In this document: positions 8,915 to 18,044 of the stretch, in pieces
How the letters are laid out: the number at the start of each line of letters is the position of its first letter
Position numbering within the stretch: the first letter of the stretch is position 1
From: Chloroflexota bacterium
GTDB lineage: Bacteria > Chloroflexota > UBA6077 > FW602-bin22 > CADDYW01
Assembly: GCA_019690095.1 (NCBI GenBank)
Contig: JADGGD010000017.1
Location: forward strand, 1 to 33,391
Length of the DNA stretch: 33,391 bases
Direction: 5' to 3'
Translations under genes and position numbers: made by a program
Notes under the pieces: generated by a model
What the model was told of the DNA's origin: nothing
Seen by the model: the letters and a program-made list of their open reading frames with translations, nothing else
The model's database searches: none

Positions 8915-8939
8915 CCCCAGCCACCTCGCTGTGCTGGGG
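8915..8939. other. Hairpin in dxr-rseP intergenic region
   Basis: CCCCAGC (8915-8921) and GCTGGGG (8933-8939) form a perfect 7-bp stem with an 11-nt loop in the 69-nt gap between dxr and rseP. No U-tract follows on the minus strand. It may be an mRNA processing or stability element, or chance in GC-rich DNA. Confidence 0.4.
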
Positions 8940-8958
8940 CGGCTTGATCTTGGCGGTT

Positions 8959-10116
8959 TCAGGCACGCGGCGTGCCCGCCGCCCGCGATCCTTCCAGGAA
9001 GCGTCTCACCTGAGCATCAACCTCCAGGATCTCTTCCACCGACGGATCAGCGATCGGCCGATGCGCCTGCAGGGCCGCATCGATGAGGGCGGGAATATCG
9101 GTGAAAGCGATCTCGCCGCGGATGAACTTTTGCACTGCCACGTCATCGGCCGCGCTCAGGGCCGCCGTTGCCGTCCCATCGGTCCGGGCTGCGGCGAGCG
9201 CGAGATCGAAGCACGGGTAGCGAGCGCGATCGAGCGGGGCGAAGTTGAGCTTTCCTAACTCCGCGAGCTGGAGGCGCCGCCAGGGCCCGGGCAGTCGGCG
9301 CGGGTAAGTCAGTGCATGCTGGATCGGGATGCGCATATCGGGTGGGCCGAGTTCGGCTCGGAATGATCCGTCAGTGAACTCCACGAGCGCATGGACGACA
9401 CTCTCCCGGTGCAGGACAACGTCGATCTGCTCGTACGGCAGGCCGAAGAGCCAGTGGGCCTCGATCACCTCAAAGCCCTTGTTGATGAGGGTCGCTGCAT
9501 CGATGGTGACCTTGGGCCCCATGACCCACGTCGGGTGTGCGAGGGCCTCGGCCGGGGTGACCTCGCGCAACTTTTCGAGCGGCCAGTCCCGGAATGCCCC
9601 GCCGGATGCGGTCAGGATGACTCGCTGAATTGGTCCTCGGGTCTGACCGGGTGACAGGTCGCAGTCTCCCATGAGGCATTGCCAGAGGGCATTGTGCTCG
9701 CTGTCCACCGGCAGGATGGGGACGTTCACTGCGCGGGCTTCCCGCATCACCAGTGCGCCGGCCATGACCAGGACCTCTTTGTTGGCCAGCGCTACCACCT
9801 TCCCCGCCCGAATCGCGGCCAGGGTCGGCAGCAGGCCAGTTGCTCCGACCGTCGCGACGAGGACGCGATCGACCTCCGGCATCTCGCACAGCGCGACCAG
9901 CGACCGGACGCGGCTCTCCTTCCAGATGCTCCCCTCCTTGAGCGCGGGCGCGCTCACGTATAGGGGACGAAACTCCTCGACCTGCCGTCCTAACAGATCG
10001 AGATTGCGGCCGGCTGCCAGGCCAACGACGCGAAACTGCTCTGGGTGGGCCCGAACGACCTCAAGAGCTTGCTGCCCGATCGAGCCGGTGCTTCCGAGAA
10101 CCACCAGTCCCGTCAC
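8959..10116 (-). CDS. dxr: 1-deoxy-D-xylulose 5-phosphate reductoisomerase
   Basis: Second step of the MEP isoprenoid pathway: NADPH-dependent rearrangement and reduction of DXP to MEP. The 385-aa protein has the Rossmann motif GSTGSIGQQAL (residues 8-18), LANKEVLV, the metal-binding PVDSEHNALWQC segment, TASGGAFRDW, and NKGFEVIEAHWLF. The GTG at 10116 lies 3 nt after the cdsA stop. The neighbours uppS and cdsA also make membrane lipids from isoprenoid or phosphatidate precursors, giving an isoprenoid/envelope block. Its presence indicates that isoprenoids are made by the MEP route. Confidence 0.97.
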   Translation of the reverse strand: MTGLVVLGSTGSIGQQALEVVRAHPEQFRVVGLAAGRNLDLLGRQVEEFRPLYVSAPALKEGSIWKESRVRSLVALCEMPEVDRVLVATVGATGLLPTLAAIRAGKVVALANKEVLVMAGALVMREARAVNVPILPVDSEHNALWQCLMGDCDLSPGQTRGPIQRVILTASGGAFRDWPLEKLREVTPAEALAHPTWVMGPKVTIDAATLINKGFEVIEAHWLFGLPYEQIDVVLHRESVVHALVEFTDGSFRAELGPPDMRIPIQHALTYPRRLPGPWRRLQLAELGKLNFAPLDRARYPCFDLALAAARTDGTATAALSAADDVAVQKFIRGEIAFTDIPALIDAALQAHRPIADPSVEEILEVDAQVRRFLEGSRAAGTPRA

Positions 10117-10119
10117 GAT

Positions 10120-10977
10120 TCACATCCAGCCTGAAGGGACACCGAGGATCACACCGCTCCCCAGCGCTCTCCCTAAGGATACCACGAGCACGGCGAAGAG
10201 CAGACTATCAACCCGATCGAGCATACCGCCGTGCCCGGGCATCAGGAAGCCGGAGTCTTTTGCACCGGCTGCCCGCTTCAGGGCCGACTCGGCAAGGTCG
10301 CCGATCACCGCAGCTCCACTGGTCAGCAGGCCGAGGGCCGCGCCGCCCACCAGCGGGAACCCGAGGCCCGTTGCCCAGGCCAGGCAGATGCTTGTGCCTG
10401 CGATGAGCCCGGCGATCGTGCCTTCCCAGGTCTTACCAGGGCTGACTGCTGGCCAGAGATGCCGTCGACCGAGCAATCGCCCAATAAGATAGCCCGCCGC
10501 ATCAACGCCCCACACCGTGGTGACAACCAGGAGGGTCCAGCGGGTTCCCTGATCAAGCAGCAGACCGAGGACCGGCACCGGCATGCCGCTGATCTGACGC
10601 AGGCTGACCAGCAGGGAGAGCGGGAGACCGCCGTAGACCGCACTGGCAAGGCCCGCGGCCCAGTCTCGCGCTGAGCCGGCTGGATGCAGCGGGTGAAGGG
10701 CGAGGGCGATGCACAGGCTGATCGAAGTGGCCAGGGCGAGGACGGCGACCTGAGCGCTCGGCCCGAGGACGGAACTGGGGACAATGACAACTGCAAGGAG
10801 AGCGGTAGCGATCCTCCAACGGCGTCCGCTCTCCGGAGCCACCAGGCGAACACACTCGTATGCTGCGCTTCCTGCGACAGCGGCCGCAACTATCCAGAAG
10901 ACTGGACCGCCGGTCAGAGTAACGAGCAAGACCAGGGGAATGCCGACTGAGGCCGTCGCGGCGCGGAGAATCAGCAC
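10120..10977 (-). CDS. cdsA: Phosphatidate cytidylyltransferase
   Basis: Makes CDP-diacylglycerol from phosphatidate and CTP, the branch point of phospholipid synthesis. The 285-aa integral membrane protein has about seven or eight hydrophobic segments and the CDS signature: SPGKTWEG (179-186) and, near the C-terminus, [10 protein letters not shown] (226-235), KDSG and [12 protein letters not shown] (247-258). GTG start, overlapping the uppS stop by 7 nt, so translation is probably coupled. The uppS-cdsA-dxr-rseP order is a widely conserved cluster. Confidence 0.96.
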   Translation of the reverse strand: MLILRAATASVGIPLVLLVTLTGGPVFWIVAAAVAGSAAYECVRLVAPESGRRWRIATALLAVVIVPSSVLGPSAQVAVLALATSISLCIALALHPLHPAGSARDWAAGLASAVYGGLPLSLLVSLRQISGMPVPVLGLLLDQGTRWTLLVVTTVWGVDAAGYLIGRLLGRRHLWPAVSPGKTWEGTIAGLIAGTSICLAWATGLGFPLVGGAALGLLTSGAAVIGDLAESALKRAAGAKDSGFLMPGHGGMLDRVDSLLFAVLVVSLGRALGSGVILGVPSGWM

Positions 10978-11720
10978 GAGCCCGACAAGATGCCCCCGAA
11001 CTTCCGCTGGCGGTTGGCATACGCCTCGAGAGCCCGACGGAGCTCGTCGCGTCCGAAGTCCGGCCAGTACGTCGAGGTCGAGTAGTACTCCGCGTAGGCG
11101 GCCTGCCAGATGAGAAAATTGCTCAGGCGCATCTCCCCTGCAGTCCGGATGATCAGGTCGGGATCAGGCTGGCCGCCAGTGTAAAGATAGCGCGAGATCA
11201 GCTCCTCGGTGACCGCCTCGGCCGGGATACCGTCCCGAATAATGCGGCGGACTGCATCAACCAGTTCGGCCCGCCCGCCGTAATTGAAAGCCACGTTCAG
11301 GATAATCCGGCGGTTGTCCTTCGTCAGCGTCGTCGCCTCGTGGATCGCGCGAACCAGATCTGCCGGCAAGCCCTCCGAGCGTCCGATATGGCGGACGCAC
11401 ACCCCGTTCCGGTGAAGCTCTGCCGTCTCATCGCGGATGACCTCGGCCATGATCTGAAACAGGCCGTTGACCTCGTCAGCCGGGCGGGTCCAGTTCTCGG
11501 TCGAGAAGGCATAGATAGTCAGGTACTCGATGCCGAACTCGACGCTCGCCTTCAACACCTCGCGGACGTTATCCGTGCCCGCCCGGTGGCCGTGCAGGCG
11601 AGGGAGCCCGCGTGCGGTTGCCCAGCGCCCGTTCCCATCCATGATGATGGCGACGTGACGCGGCAGGGGGCGCGGGAGGGCCTCGGTCGAGCCCGCACCC
11701 GATGTCGAATGAACGGTCAT
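10971..11720 (-). CDS. uppS: Isoprenyl (undecaprenyl) diphosphate synthase
   Basis: cis-Prenyltransferase that extends farnesyl-PP with isopentenyl-PP to make the lipid carrier for peptidoglycan. The 249-aa protein carries [10 protein letters not shown] with the catalytic Asp28, the HxxG-type segment [16 protein letters not shown], and the C-terminal [14 protein letters not shown]. The N-terminal 18 residues are Ser/Gly/Thr-rich and probably disordered. It overlaps frr by 4 nt as ATGA and cdsA by 7 nt. The exact chain length of the product cannot be read from the sequence. Confidence 0.97.
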   Translation of the reverse strand: MTVHSTSGAGSTEALPRPLPRHVAIIMDGNGRWATARGLPRLHGHRAGTDNVREVLKASVEFGIEYLTIYAFSTENWTRPADEVNGLFQIMAEVIRDETAELHRNGVCVRHIGRSEGLPADLVRAIHEATTLTKDNRRIILNVAFNYGGRAELVDAVRRIIRDGIPAEAVTEELISRYLYTGGQPDPDLIIRTAGEMRLSNFLIWQAAYAEYYSTSTYWPDFGRDELRRALEAYANRQRKFGGILSGSC

Positions 11721-12286
11721 ATCTCCATGACTTCTTGCTCTTTTCGCTGTCCGATGCGTTCGATCTCCTGGATGGCGGCATCGGTCGCCTTCTGGACGCG
11801 CTCCTGACCCCGGCGGGTGTCATCCTCGGAGATCTTCTTCTCTCGCTCAAGCTTTTTGAACTCCTCGATGGCATCCCGCCGACAGTTGCGGACGGCGACC
11901 CGCCCCTCTTCCACCCGTCGGCGAATGAGGCGGACCAGATCACGGCGGCGTTCCTCCGTCAGGGGTGGAATGCTCAGCCGGATGACCTTGCCGTCGCTGA
12001 CCGGGGTCAGACCAAGGTCGGACTTGAGGATAGCTTTCTCGATCGCCCCAAATGCCGACTTATCCCATGGCTGAATCACGAGTAGTCGCGGCTCCGGGGT
12101 GGAGATCGCGGCGAGCTGGGTCAGGGGCGTTGGTGTACCGTAGTAGTCAACTCGCACCCGCTCGAGCAAGGCAGGAGAAGCACGCCCGGTCCGGATCGAT
12201 GCCAGGTCGTGGGTCAGCGCCTCCTCGGCGTGGCGCATGCATTCCTCGCAGCGGTGGATGATCGTTCCGACCAGATCCTGGGCCAT
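11717..12286 (-). CDS. frr: Ribosome recycling factor
   Basis: Splits post-termination ribosomes together with EF-G. The 189-aa protein is the usual length, with the conserved [15 protein letters not shown] segment in the first helix, YYGTPTPL (hinge to domain II), [15 protein letters not shown], and [13 protein letters not shown] in domain I. The ATG at 12286 has GGAGG 8 nt upstream; longer in-frame starts lie within pyrH. The gene follows pyrH by 31 nt and overlaps uppS by 4 nt. The rpsB-tsf-pyrH-frr order is one of the most conserved gene strings in bacteria. Confidence 0.98.
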   Translation of the reverse strand: MAQDLVGTIIHRCEECMRHAEEALTHDLASIRTGRASPALLERVRVDYYGTPTPLTQLAAISTPEPRLLVIQPWDKSAFGAIEKAILKSDLGLTPVSDGKVIRLSIPPLTEERRRDLVRLIRRRVEEGRVAVRNCRRDAIEEFKKLEREKKISEDDTRRGQERVQKATDAAIQEIERIGQRKEQEVMEI

Positions 12287-12317
12287 GGTGACATCCTCCA
12301 GCGGGGTGTCCAGCCGG

Positions 12318-13567
<1,250 letters not shown>

Positions 13568-13584
13568 TCTGATATCACCCTCTA

Positions 13585-13603
13585 TGGGGCATTTCAGGCC
13601 CCA
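13585..13603. other. Hairpin upstream of tsf
   Basis: TGGGGC and GCCCCA form a 6-bp stem with a 7-nt loop, just upstream of the tsf ribosome-binding site. It may influence tsf translation or mRNA processing between rpsB and tsf. No U-tract supports termination. Confidence 0.4.
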
Positions 13604-13678
13604 GAAAGTCGCTGGCAAAACCCGCGCGTATCATACGACGCGCACATCCCCGGCGCGCCCATATGGATGGAAGTTGCG

Positions 13679-13692
13679 CGTGAACGTTCACG
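13679..13692. other. 14-bp perfect palindrome in rpsB-tsf spacer
   Basis: CGTGAACGTTCACG is self-complementary over all 14 bases and lies in the 148-nt rpsB-tsf gap. The form suggests a dimeric protein-binding site. It resembles GAAC/GTTC-type operators but lacks the 4-nt spacer of the known GAAC-N4-GTTC LexA box. No promoter clearly adjoins it. Confidence 0.4.
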
Positions 13693-13715
13693 TGCCACCC
13701 GTGACGGCCGCGGCG

Positions 13716-14585
13716 TTATACCGCTGCCGTTTCCTCGCTGAGATCTTCCTCGTCTTCTTCGTCATAGTCCTCGAGGTCATCGGGCGAAGCCGAGTAGGCA
13801 ACCTCGCCCACCTCCTCGAGGGCTTCGGGCTCGGCCACCTTCTCCGCGGCCTCCTCGGCGACTTGCGCCTCAGCGGCCTGTTGCTCCTCGGCCGCCTTCC
13901 GCATATTCAGGCCTTCGATGACCGCGTCCGCGATCTTCGCAGTCAGGAGCTTCACCGCCCGAATCGCGTCATCATTCGCCGGAATTGGGTAGTCGATCTC
14001 TTCCGGGTTGCAGTTCGTATCAACGAGCGCGACGATCGGAATCTCCAGGCGCCGGGCTTCCGCTACCGCCAGTCGCTCCTTGTGGGGATCGATGATGTAG
14101 AGCGCGTTCGGAAGCCGCCGCATCGCCTTGATCCCACCGAGCAGGCGATTAAGACGAATGATCTCGTCCTCGAGCTTGCTCGCCTCCTTCTTGGGGAGTA
14201 GCTCGAACTGTCCGGCCGCCTTGCTGGCCTCGAGCTCCTCCAGACGCTTGATCCGGCTCTGGATTGTGCGGAAGTTCGTCAGCAGGCCACCAAGCCAGCG
14301 CTGCTTGACATAGAACATCGATGCCCGCTTGGCCTCGGTCTCGATCGCCTCCTGCGCCTGCTTCTTCGTACCGACGAAGAGGACTGTACCGCCCGCCGCC
14401 GCGAGATCGCGGAGGAAGTTGTACGCCTCGGTCAGCTTCGCGACAGTCTGCTGAAGGTCGATAATGTGGATGCCGTTGCGCTCGGTGAAGATATACGGCT
14501 TCATCCGGGGATCCCAGCGCCGCGTCTGGTGGCCAAAATGGACCCCGGCTTCGAGCAGCAACTTCATCGAAACGACGTTTGCCAT
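13716..14585 (-). CDS. rpsB: Small ribosomal subunit protein uS2
   Basis: Binds late to the 30S subunit. The 289-aa protein contains the S2 core: [19 protein letters not shown] (residues 10-28), [23 protein letters not shown], and [22 protein letters not shown]. After about residue 230 comes an extra Ala/Glu- and then Asp/Glu-rich tail ending in a strongly acidic segment, probably disordered and not part of the fold. The ATG at 14585 has a strong GAAGGAGGG upstream. The gene is first in its unit and has a long structured leader; S2 commonly autoregulates rpsB-tsf in other bacteria. Confidence 0.98.
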   Translation of the reverse strand: MANVVSMKLLLEAGVHFGHQTRRWDPRMKPYIFTERNGIHIIDLQQTVAKLTEAYNFLRDLAAAGGTVLFVGTKKQAQEAIETEAKRASMFYVKQRWLGGLLTNFRTIQSRIKRLEELEASKAAGQFELLPKKEASKLEDEIIRLNRLLGGIKAMRRLPNALYIIDPHKERLAVAEARRLEIPIVALVDTNCNPEEIDYPIPANDDAIRAVKLLTAKIADAVIEGLNMRKAAEEQQAAEAQVAEEAAEKVAEPEALEEVGEVAYSASPDDLEDYDEEDEEDLSEETAAV

Positions 14586-14620
14586 TGTGTTAAACCCTCC
14601 TTCGTTCGCGTCGGCCCATG

Positions 14621-14637
14621 AAAAAGGGCCGCCCCTT
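14621..14637 (-). terminator. Short terminator-like hairpin before rpsB
   Basis: On the minus strand, AAGGG-GCGG-CCCTT is followed at once by TTT and C, about 36 nt before the rpsB start. The 5-bp stem is short, extendable by G-U pairs, but has a true U-run. Within a 5' leader this would act as an attenuator. Confidence is limited by the short stem. Confidence 0.45.
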
Positions 14638-14651
14638 CCGCCCTCGTCATC

Positions 14652-14731
14652 CTGACCGGAGCCCGGCTCGACCACCTCCGGACACGACCGATTCAGTCAG
14701 AGGGCGTGCAGAGTACGCCCTAAAAAGGGCG
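14652..14731 (-). promoter_or_regulatory. Structured rpsB leader RNA with competing hairpins
   Basis: The leader (minus strand) opens with CGCCCT-TTTT-AGGGCG (14716-14731), whose 3' arm AGGGCG is shared with a second hairpin AGGGCGT-N7-ACGCCCT (14701-14721), so the two cannot form together. Next comes a nested stem: CTGAC/GTCAG (14696-14700 with 14652-14656) enclosing CCGGAG/CTCCGG (14676-14681 with 14656-14661; the two stems share one base). The terminator-like hairpin at 14621-14637 follows. The layout suggests an autoregulatory leader, possibly bound by S2. The regulatory role is inference. Confidence 0.5.
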
Positions 14732-14738
14732 CCACGAA

Positions 14739-14767
14739 AGTATACCATCCACCATCGGCCCGAGCAA
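14739..14767 (-). promoter_or_regulatory. Promoter of rpsB-tsf-pyrH-frr and downstream genes
   Basis: On the minus strand, TTGCTC (14762-14767), a 17-nt spacer and TATACT (14739-14744), with TGG directly before the -10. The start site is expected near 14732, at the foot of the first leader hairpin. No other convincing promoter is seen until nusA, so it may serve nine genes. Confidence 0.7.
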
Positions 14768-14939
14768 CCAGACCCGCGCCCCGGACACCCCGGTTCCCCG
14801 GGACTCTCCAGGACGCGAGCATACCAGAAGGTATGATGCGCTTCGAGCGATCGGATGGAACCGGCATCGAGTTCTGAGTTCGCTCGCTACAGCGTCTCGC
14901 CTCGCCAGTCACGGCCAGAGGTGCGGCTCAGAACGCGCT
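14768..14939. other. Non-coding stretch between rpsB promoter and hslU stop
   Basis: Completes a gene-free region of about 350 bp. It holds an inverted repeat, CATACC-AGAA-GGTATG (14820-14835), and a GC-rich segment near 14781-14812. No convincing terminator for hslU with a U-run is visible, and no reading frame resembles a protein. Confidence 0.5.
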
Positions 14940-16331
14940 TCAGAGAATGTAGCGGGTCAGGTCGTCGTTCACCAGGATAGGACGCATCCGCTCGTGGACA
15001 TATGCCGCATCGATGGTGACCGTTCGGCCTGCATATATCGGGGCATCGAACGAGATATCTTCCAGCACCCGCTCGAGGACGGTCTGGAGCCGCCGCGCCC
15101 CGATGTTTTCGGTCGTCTCGTTAACCCGGCAGGCAACGTCCGCGATGGCATCGATAGCATCGTCGGTGAAGCGTAGATCAACGCCTTCCGTCTGCAGGAG
15201 GGCCTGGTACTGCTTCACCAGGGAGGTATCGGTTTCGGTCAGAATCCGTCGAAACTCATCGCGCCCGAGCGGACTCAGTTCGACTCGAATCGGGAAGCGC
15301 CCCTGGAGCTCCGGGATCAGGTCAGACGGTTTGCTTTGATAGAACGCTCCAGCGCCGATGAACAGGATATGATCGGTCTTCACCGGCCCATACCGCGTCA
15401 TGACCACCGATCCCTCGACGATCGGCAGGAGGTCCCGCTGGACGCCCTCGCCGGAGATGTCCGCCCCGACCTCGACCCGCGGTCCGGCGATCTTGTCCAG
15501 CTCGTCGATGAATACGACGCCGCTCTGCTCGACGCGATCCAGGGCCGCGTCGATCACCTCATCGAAGTCAACCAGTTTGTTCGCTTCTTCCCGGGTGAGC
15601 AAACGGCGCGCCTCTTTCACCGACACACGACGGATGCGCTTCGACGGCTGACGATAGGGTGGGCCGTACCACTCATAGCCGTCATCGTAGCCGGGCGGGG
15701 GCTCAACGTACCCATCGTAGCCTACCGCATCGCCCGTGAGCTCGATCTCGACCATCGTATCGTCGAGCTGGGACTTCTCCAGCAGATCCCGCAGGTGGGC
15801 GCGCTCGTAGAGCGGTACCGCTGCATCCTCGGAGCGGCTGGCAGCCGAGCCCACCTCGCGCCGACTGCTCTGACGGCGAATCCGGGCCCGCCGGTGGCCC
15901 GGACGCGATCCGTTCAGCTGCTTGTACAGATAGCTGACGAGACGCTCCTTGGCAAGCCGCTCGGCCTTGTCCTGAACCTGGGCCAGATGACGATCGTGCT
16001 CGAGGTCGATTGCTACCTCGACCAGATCAAAGATGATCGATTCGACGTCGCGTCCAACGTATCCGGCTTCGGTGAACTTGGTGGCCTCTACCTTCACGAA
16101 GGGCGCGTCGACGAGCTGGGCAACGCGCCGTGCGATCTCAGTCTTTCCCACACCGGTTGGGCCAATCATCAGGATATTCTTGGGCAGAATATCGCGGCGC
16201 AGATCGGGAGGCAGCTGCTGTCGTCGATAGCGGTTGCGCAGGGCAATGGCGACGGCCCTCTTGGCCGCCTCCTGACCGACGATGTACTTGTCAAGTTGCG
16301 CGACGATCTCGCGCGGTGTCAGATTCTCCAC
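14940..16331 (-). CDS. hslU: HslU (ClpY), ATPase subunit of the HslUV protease
   Basis: AAA+ unfoldase feeding HslV. The 463-aa protein has Walker A GPTGVGKT (residues 57-64), the pore loop GYVGRD (90-95), Walker B VVFIDELDKI, sensor residues in ELQGRFPIRVEL, and the typical C-terminus ending YIL that inserts into HslV. The intermediate I-domain (about 110-240) is unusual: a basic Arg-rich stretch and then a Tyr/Gly/Pro-rich stretch (roughly 205-230). The GTG at 16331 starts at the family N-terminus with GGAGG 6 nt upstream. It is separated from hslV by 215 bp with a terminator and possible promoter. Confidence 0.95.
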   Translation of the reverse strand: MENLTPREIVAQLDKYIVGQEAAKRAVAIALRNRYRRQQLPPDLRRDILPKNILMIGPTGVGKTEIARRVAQLVDAPFVKVEATKFTEAGYVGRDVESIIFDLVEVAIDLEHDRHLAQVQDKAERLAKERLVSYLYKQLNGSRPGHRRARIRRQSSRREVGSAASRSEDAAVPLYERAHLRDLLEKSQLDDTMVEIELTGDAVGYDGYVEPPPGYDDGYEWYGPPYRQPSKRIRRVSVKEARRLLTREEANKLVDFDEVIDAALDRVEQSGVVFIDELDKIAGPRVEVGADISGEGVQRDLLPIVEGSVVMTRYGPVKTDHILFIGAGAFYQSKPSDLIPELQGRFPIRVELSPLGRDEFRRILTETDTSLVKQYQALLQTEGVDLRFTDDAIDAIADVACRVNETTENIGARRLQTVLERVLEDISFDAPIYAGRTVTIDAAYVHERMRPILVNDDLTRYIL

Positions 16332-16376
16332 CCCCGTCCTCCTGGCAGAGGTGCGATAGTGATGAATCTCAAGTCT

Positions 16377-16405
16377 AGCATACCGCAGTCGGCCGCAGTG
16401 AGCAC
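16377..16405 (-). promoter_or_regulatory. Possible hslU promoter
   Basis: On the minus strand, GTGCTC (16400-16405), a 17-nt spacer and TATGCT (16377-16382), about 45 nt before the hslU start. The -35 is weak and there is no TGN before the -10. Support comes mainly from position, downstream of the hslV terminator. Confidence 0.45.
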
Positions 16406-16510
16406 ACCCCAAATCGGGGCCACCAATAGTAGCCAGGGCCAGCGGTGCCAGACGCCGCTGGCACGGCGTGACGGCCGCACAGAGCCGGACGACTGAACAA
16501 GACCGAGGAA

Positions 16511-16536
16511 ATAGAAAAAGCGGGTTAGCTTACCGC
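16511..16536 (-). terminator. Intrinsic terminator after hslV
   Basis: On the minus strand, GCGG and CCGC pair across a short loop, with one bulged base and an extra T-A pair, then TTTTTCTATTT follows. It starts about 10 nt past the hslV stop. It should end the larC/alaS-to-hslV unit and separate hslV from hslU. Confidence 0.6.
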
Positions 16537-16546
16537 GCCCCAAGGG

Positions 16547-17170
16547 TCATCCCTCGGGTTGGGTCGGTGGGGACGGCAGCTCGAGAATGGTAATGTTGGT
16601 ATTCGTATAGATGCACAGCGATGCGGCGATGTTCATGGCCTTGCGGACGATCTCAGCTGCTGAGAGGCTTGTATTCTCGATGAGAGCCTTGGCGGCTGCC
16701 TGGGCGAAGGCGCCGCCGGAGCCAACAGCGACGATGTCGTCATCCGGTTCGATGACCTCGCCGTCTCCCGAGACGACGAGAATCTGCGAGAGGTCGGCGA
16801 GGCAGAGCTGGGCCTCGAGCCGGCGAAGGTAGCGATCTGTCCGCCATTCCTTCGCCAGCTCGACCGAAGCCCGGCGCAGCTGGCCGTGGTGTTTCTCCAG
16901 TTGCGCCTCGAACCGCTCGAACAACGTCAGTGCATCGGCGACCGCGCCGGCGAAACCGGCCAGGATGGTCCCGTGATGGAGCGTCCGCACCTTGCGAGCG
17001 GTGTGTTTCATCACCACATCGCCCACGGTCACCTGACCGTCACCTCCCATGGCAACGTGCCCGTCCCGCCGGACGACGAGGATCGTCGTTGCCCGGAGGC
17101 GCGTTCGGGAGGACAAGAGCGGCAGGCCCGTTCTACGTGCCGGCCTCACAGTGCGTCTGTACTCATCCAT
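16547..17170 (-). CDS. hslV: HslV (ClpQ), peptidase subunit of the HslUV protease
   Basis: Threonine protease of the proteasome beta-subunit family. The 207-aa protein has the mature N-terminus in [11 protein letters not shown], with the catalytic Thr expected at residue 28, then [25 protein letters not shown] and [17 protein letters not shown]. The ATG at 17170 has GGGAGG 6 nt upstream, which leaves a 27-residue propeptide, much longer than the 1-9 residues usual in this family. A TTG at residue 19 would shorten it but lacks a ribosome-binding site. It overlaps aroE by 8 nt. Confidence 0.95.
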   Translation of the reverse strand: MDEYRRTVRPARRTGLPLLSSRTRLRATTILVVRRDGHVAMGGDGQVTVGDVVMKHTARKVRTLHHGTILAGFAGAVADALTLFERFEAQLEKHHGQLRRASVELAKEWRTDRYLRRLEAQLCLADLSQILVVSGDGEVIEPDDDIVAVGSGGAFAQAAAKALIENTSLSAAEIVRKAMNIAASLCIYTNTNITILELPSPPTQPEG

Positions 17171-18044
17171 GGAGTGCCTCCCGCGCGCGCGCCCGCATAA
17201 CCTCAATAGGTGCGGCACGGCCGGTCCATCGTTCGAAGGCGGCAGCCCCCTGGTAGATCAGCATCCCCAGTCCATTCAATGTACGGGCGCTGCGTGCAGC
17301 GGCCGCGGCCAGCAGGGGCGTGATCGGCGGGTTGTAGATGAGGTCAACCACAAGTGTCCGCGGTGAGATCCACGCCGGGTCAATCACCGTGGATGCGGGT
17401 GATGGATGACCGGCCATGCCCACTGGTGTTGCGTTCACCAGAACATCACAGGTCTCGATCGTTCTGCCAAGCATCTCCCCCGGACACGTGAGCCCGAGCA
17501 CGCGTGTCTCCATGCCCGGACCAAGCAGTTCTGTGCGTACCAGCATATCCCGGAGATCTTCGGCCTGCTCGATTCGTCGGGCACATATCGTGAGGATCGC
17601 CGCACGCTGCACGGCGGCCGCGGCGGCCACTGCTCGTGCCGCACCCCCCGCGCCGAGCAGGACAACGCGGCATCCGCCGAGATCCGTGCCTGCCTCGTCA
17701 CGGAGCGACCGCGTAAACCCCTCGACATCGGTGTTGTAGCCGACGAGCGTGCCATCCTCCTGACGGACGATCGTGTTCACTGCTGCAATGGCGCGGGCGA
17801 AGGGGTCGACAGCATCGAGCAGTGAGATGACGGCCTGCTTATGCGGGATCGTGACGTTGGCACCGAGGTAATCCGGTGCGCGGAGTCTGGCAATTGTCGT
17901 GGGGAGTGATCCCGGCGGCGTATCCCACGCCTCGTACCGGACCGGGAGGCCCAGCGCGTCGAACGCCGCCTGCTGGAAAGCAGGGGAGATCGAGTGGCCA
18001 ACCGGGTGACCGATCAGTCCGACGATCTGCATTGCCAGACTCAC
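17163..18044 (-). CDS. aroE: Shikimate dehydrogenase
   Basis: NADPH-dependent reduction of 3-dehydroshikimate to shikimate, the fourth step of the common aromatic pathway. The 293-aa protein has the substrate-binding GHSISPAFQ (residues 16-24), NVTIPHK with catalytic Lys69, YNTDVEGF with Asp106, the nucleotide motif GAGGAARAV (131-139), NATPVGM and [10 protein letters not shown] near the C-terminus. The GTG start overlaps the mltG stop as GTGA; an ATG four codons in is an alternative. It sits apart from aroF, aroC and aroA, so the pathway genes are spread over several units. Confidence 0.96.
   Translation of the reverse strand: MSLAMQIVGLIGHPVGHSISPAFQQAAFDALGLPVRYEAWDTPPGSLPTTIARLRAPDYLGANVTIPHKQAVISLLDAVDPFARAIAAVNTIVRQEDGTLVGYNTDVEGFTRSLRDEAGTDLGGCRVVLLGAGGAARAVAAAAAVQRAAILTICARRIEQAEDLRDMLVRTELLGPGMETRVLGLTCPGEMLGRTIETCDVLVNATPVGMAGHPSPASTVIDPAWISPRTLVVDLIYNPPITPLLAAAAARSARTLNGLGMLIYQGAAAFERWTGRAAPIEVMRARAREALHG

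Noticed and set aside
14697-14912. A 71-codon minus-strand frame between hslU and rpsB
   Set aside because: It spans the rpsB promoter, has no ribosome-binding site and resembles no family.
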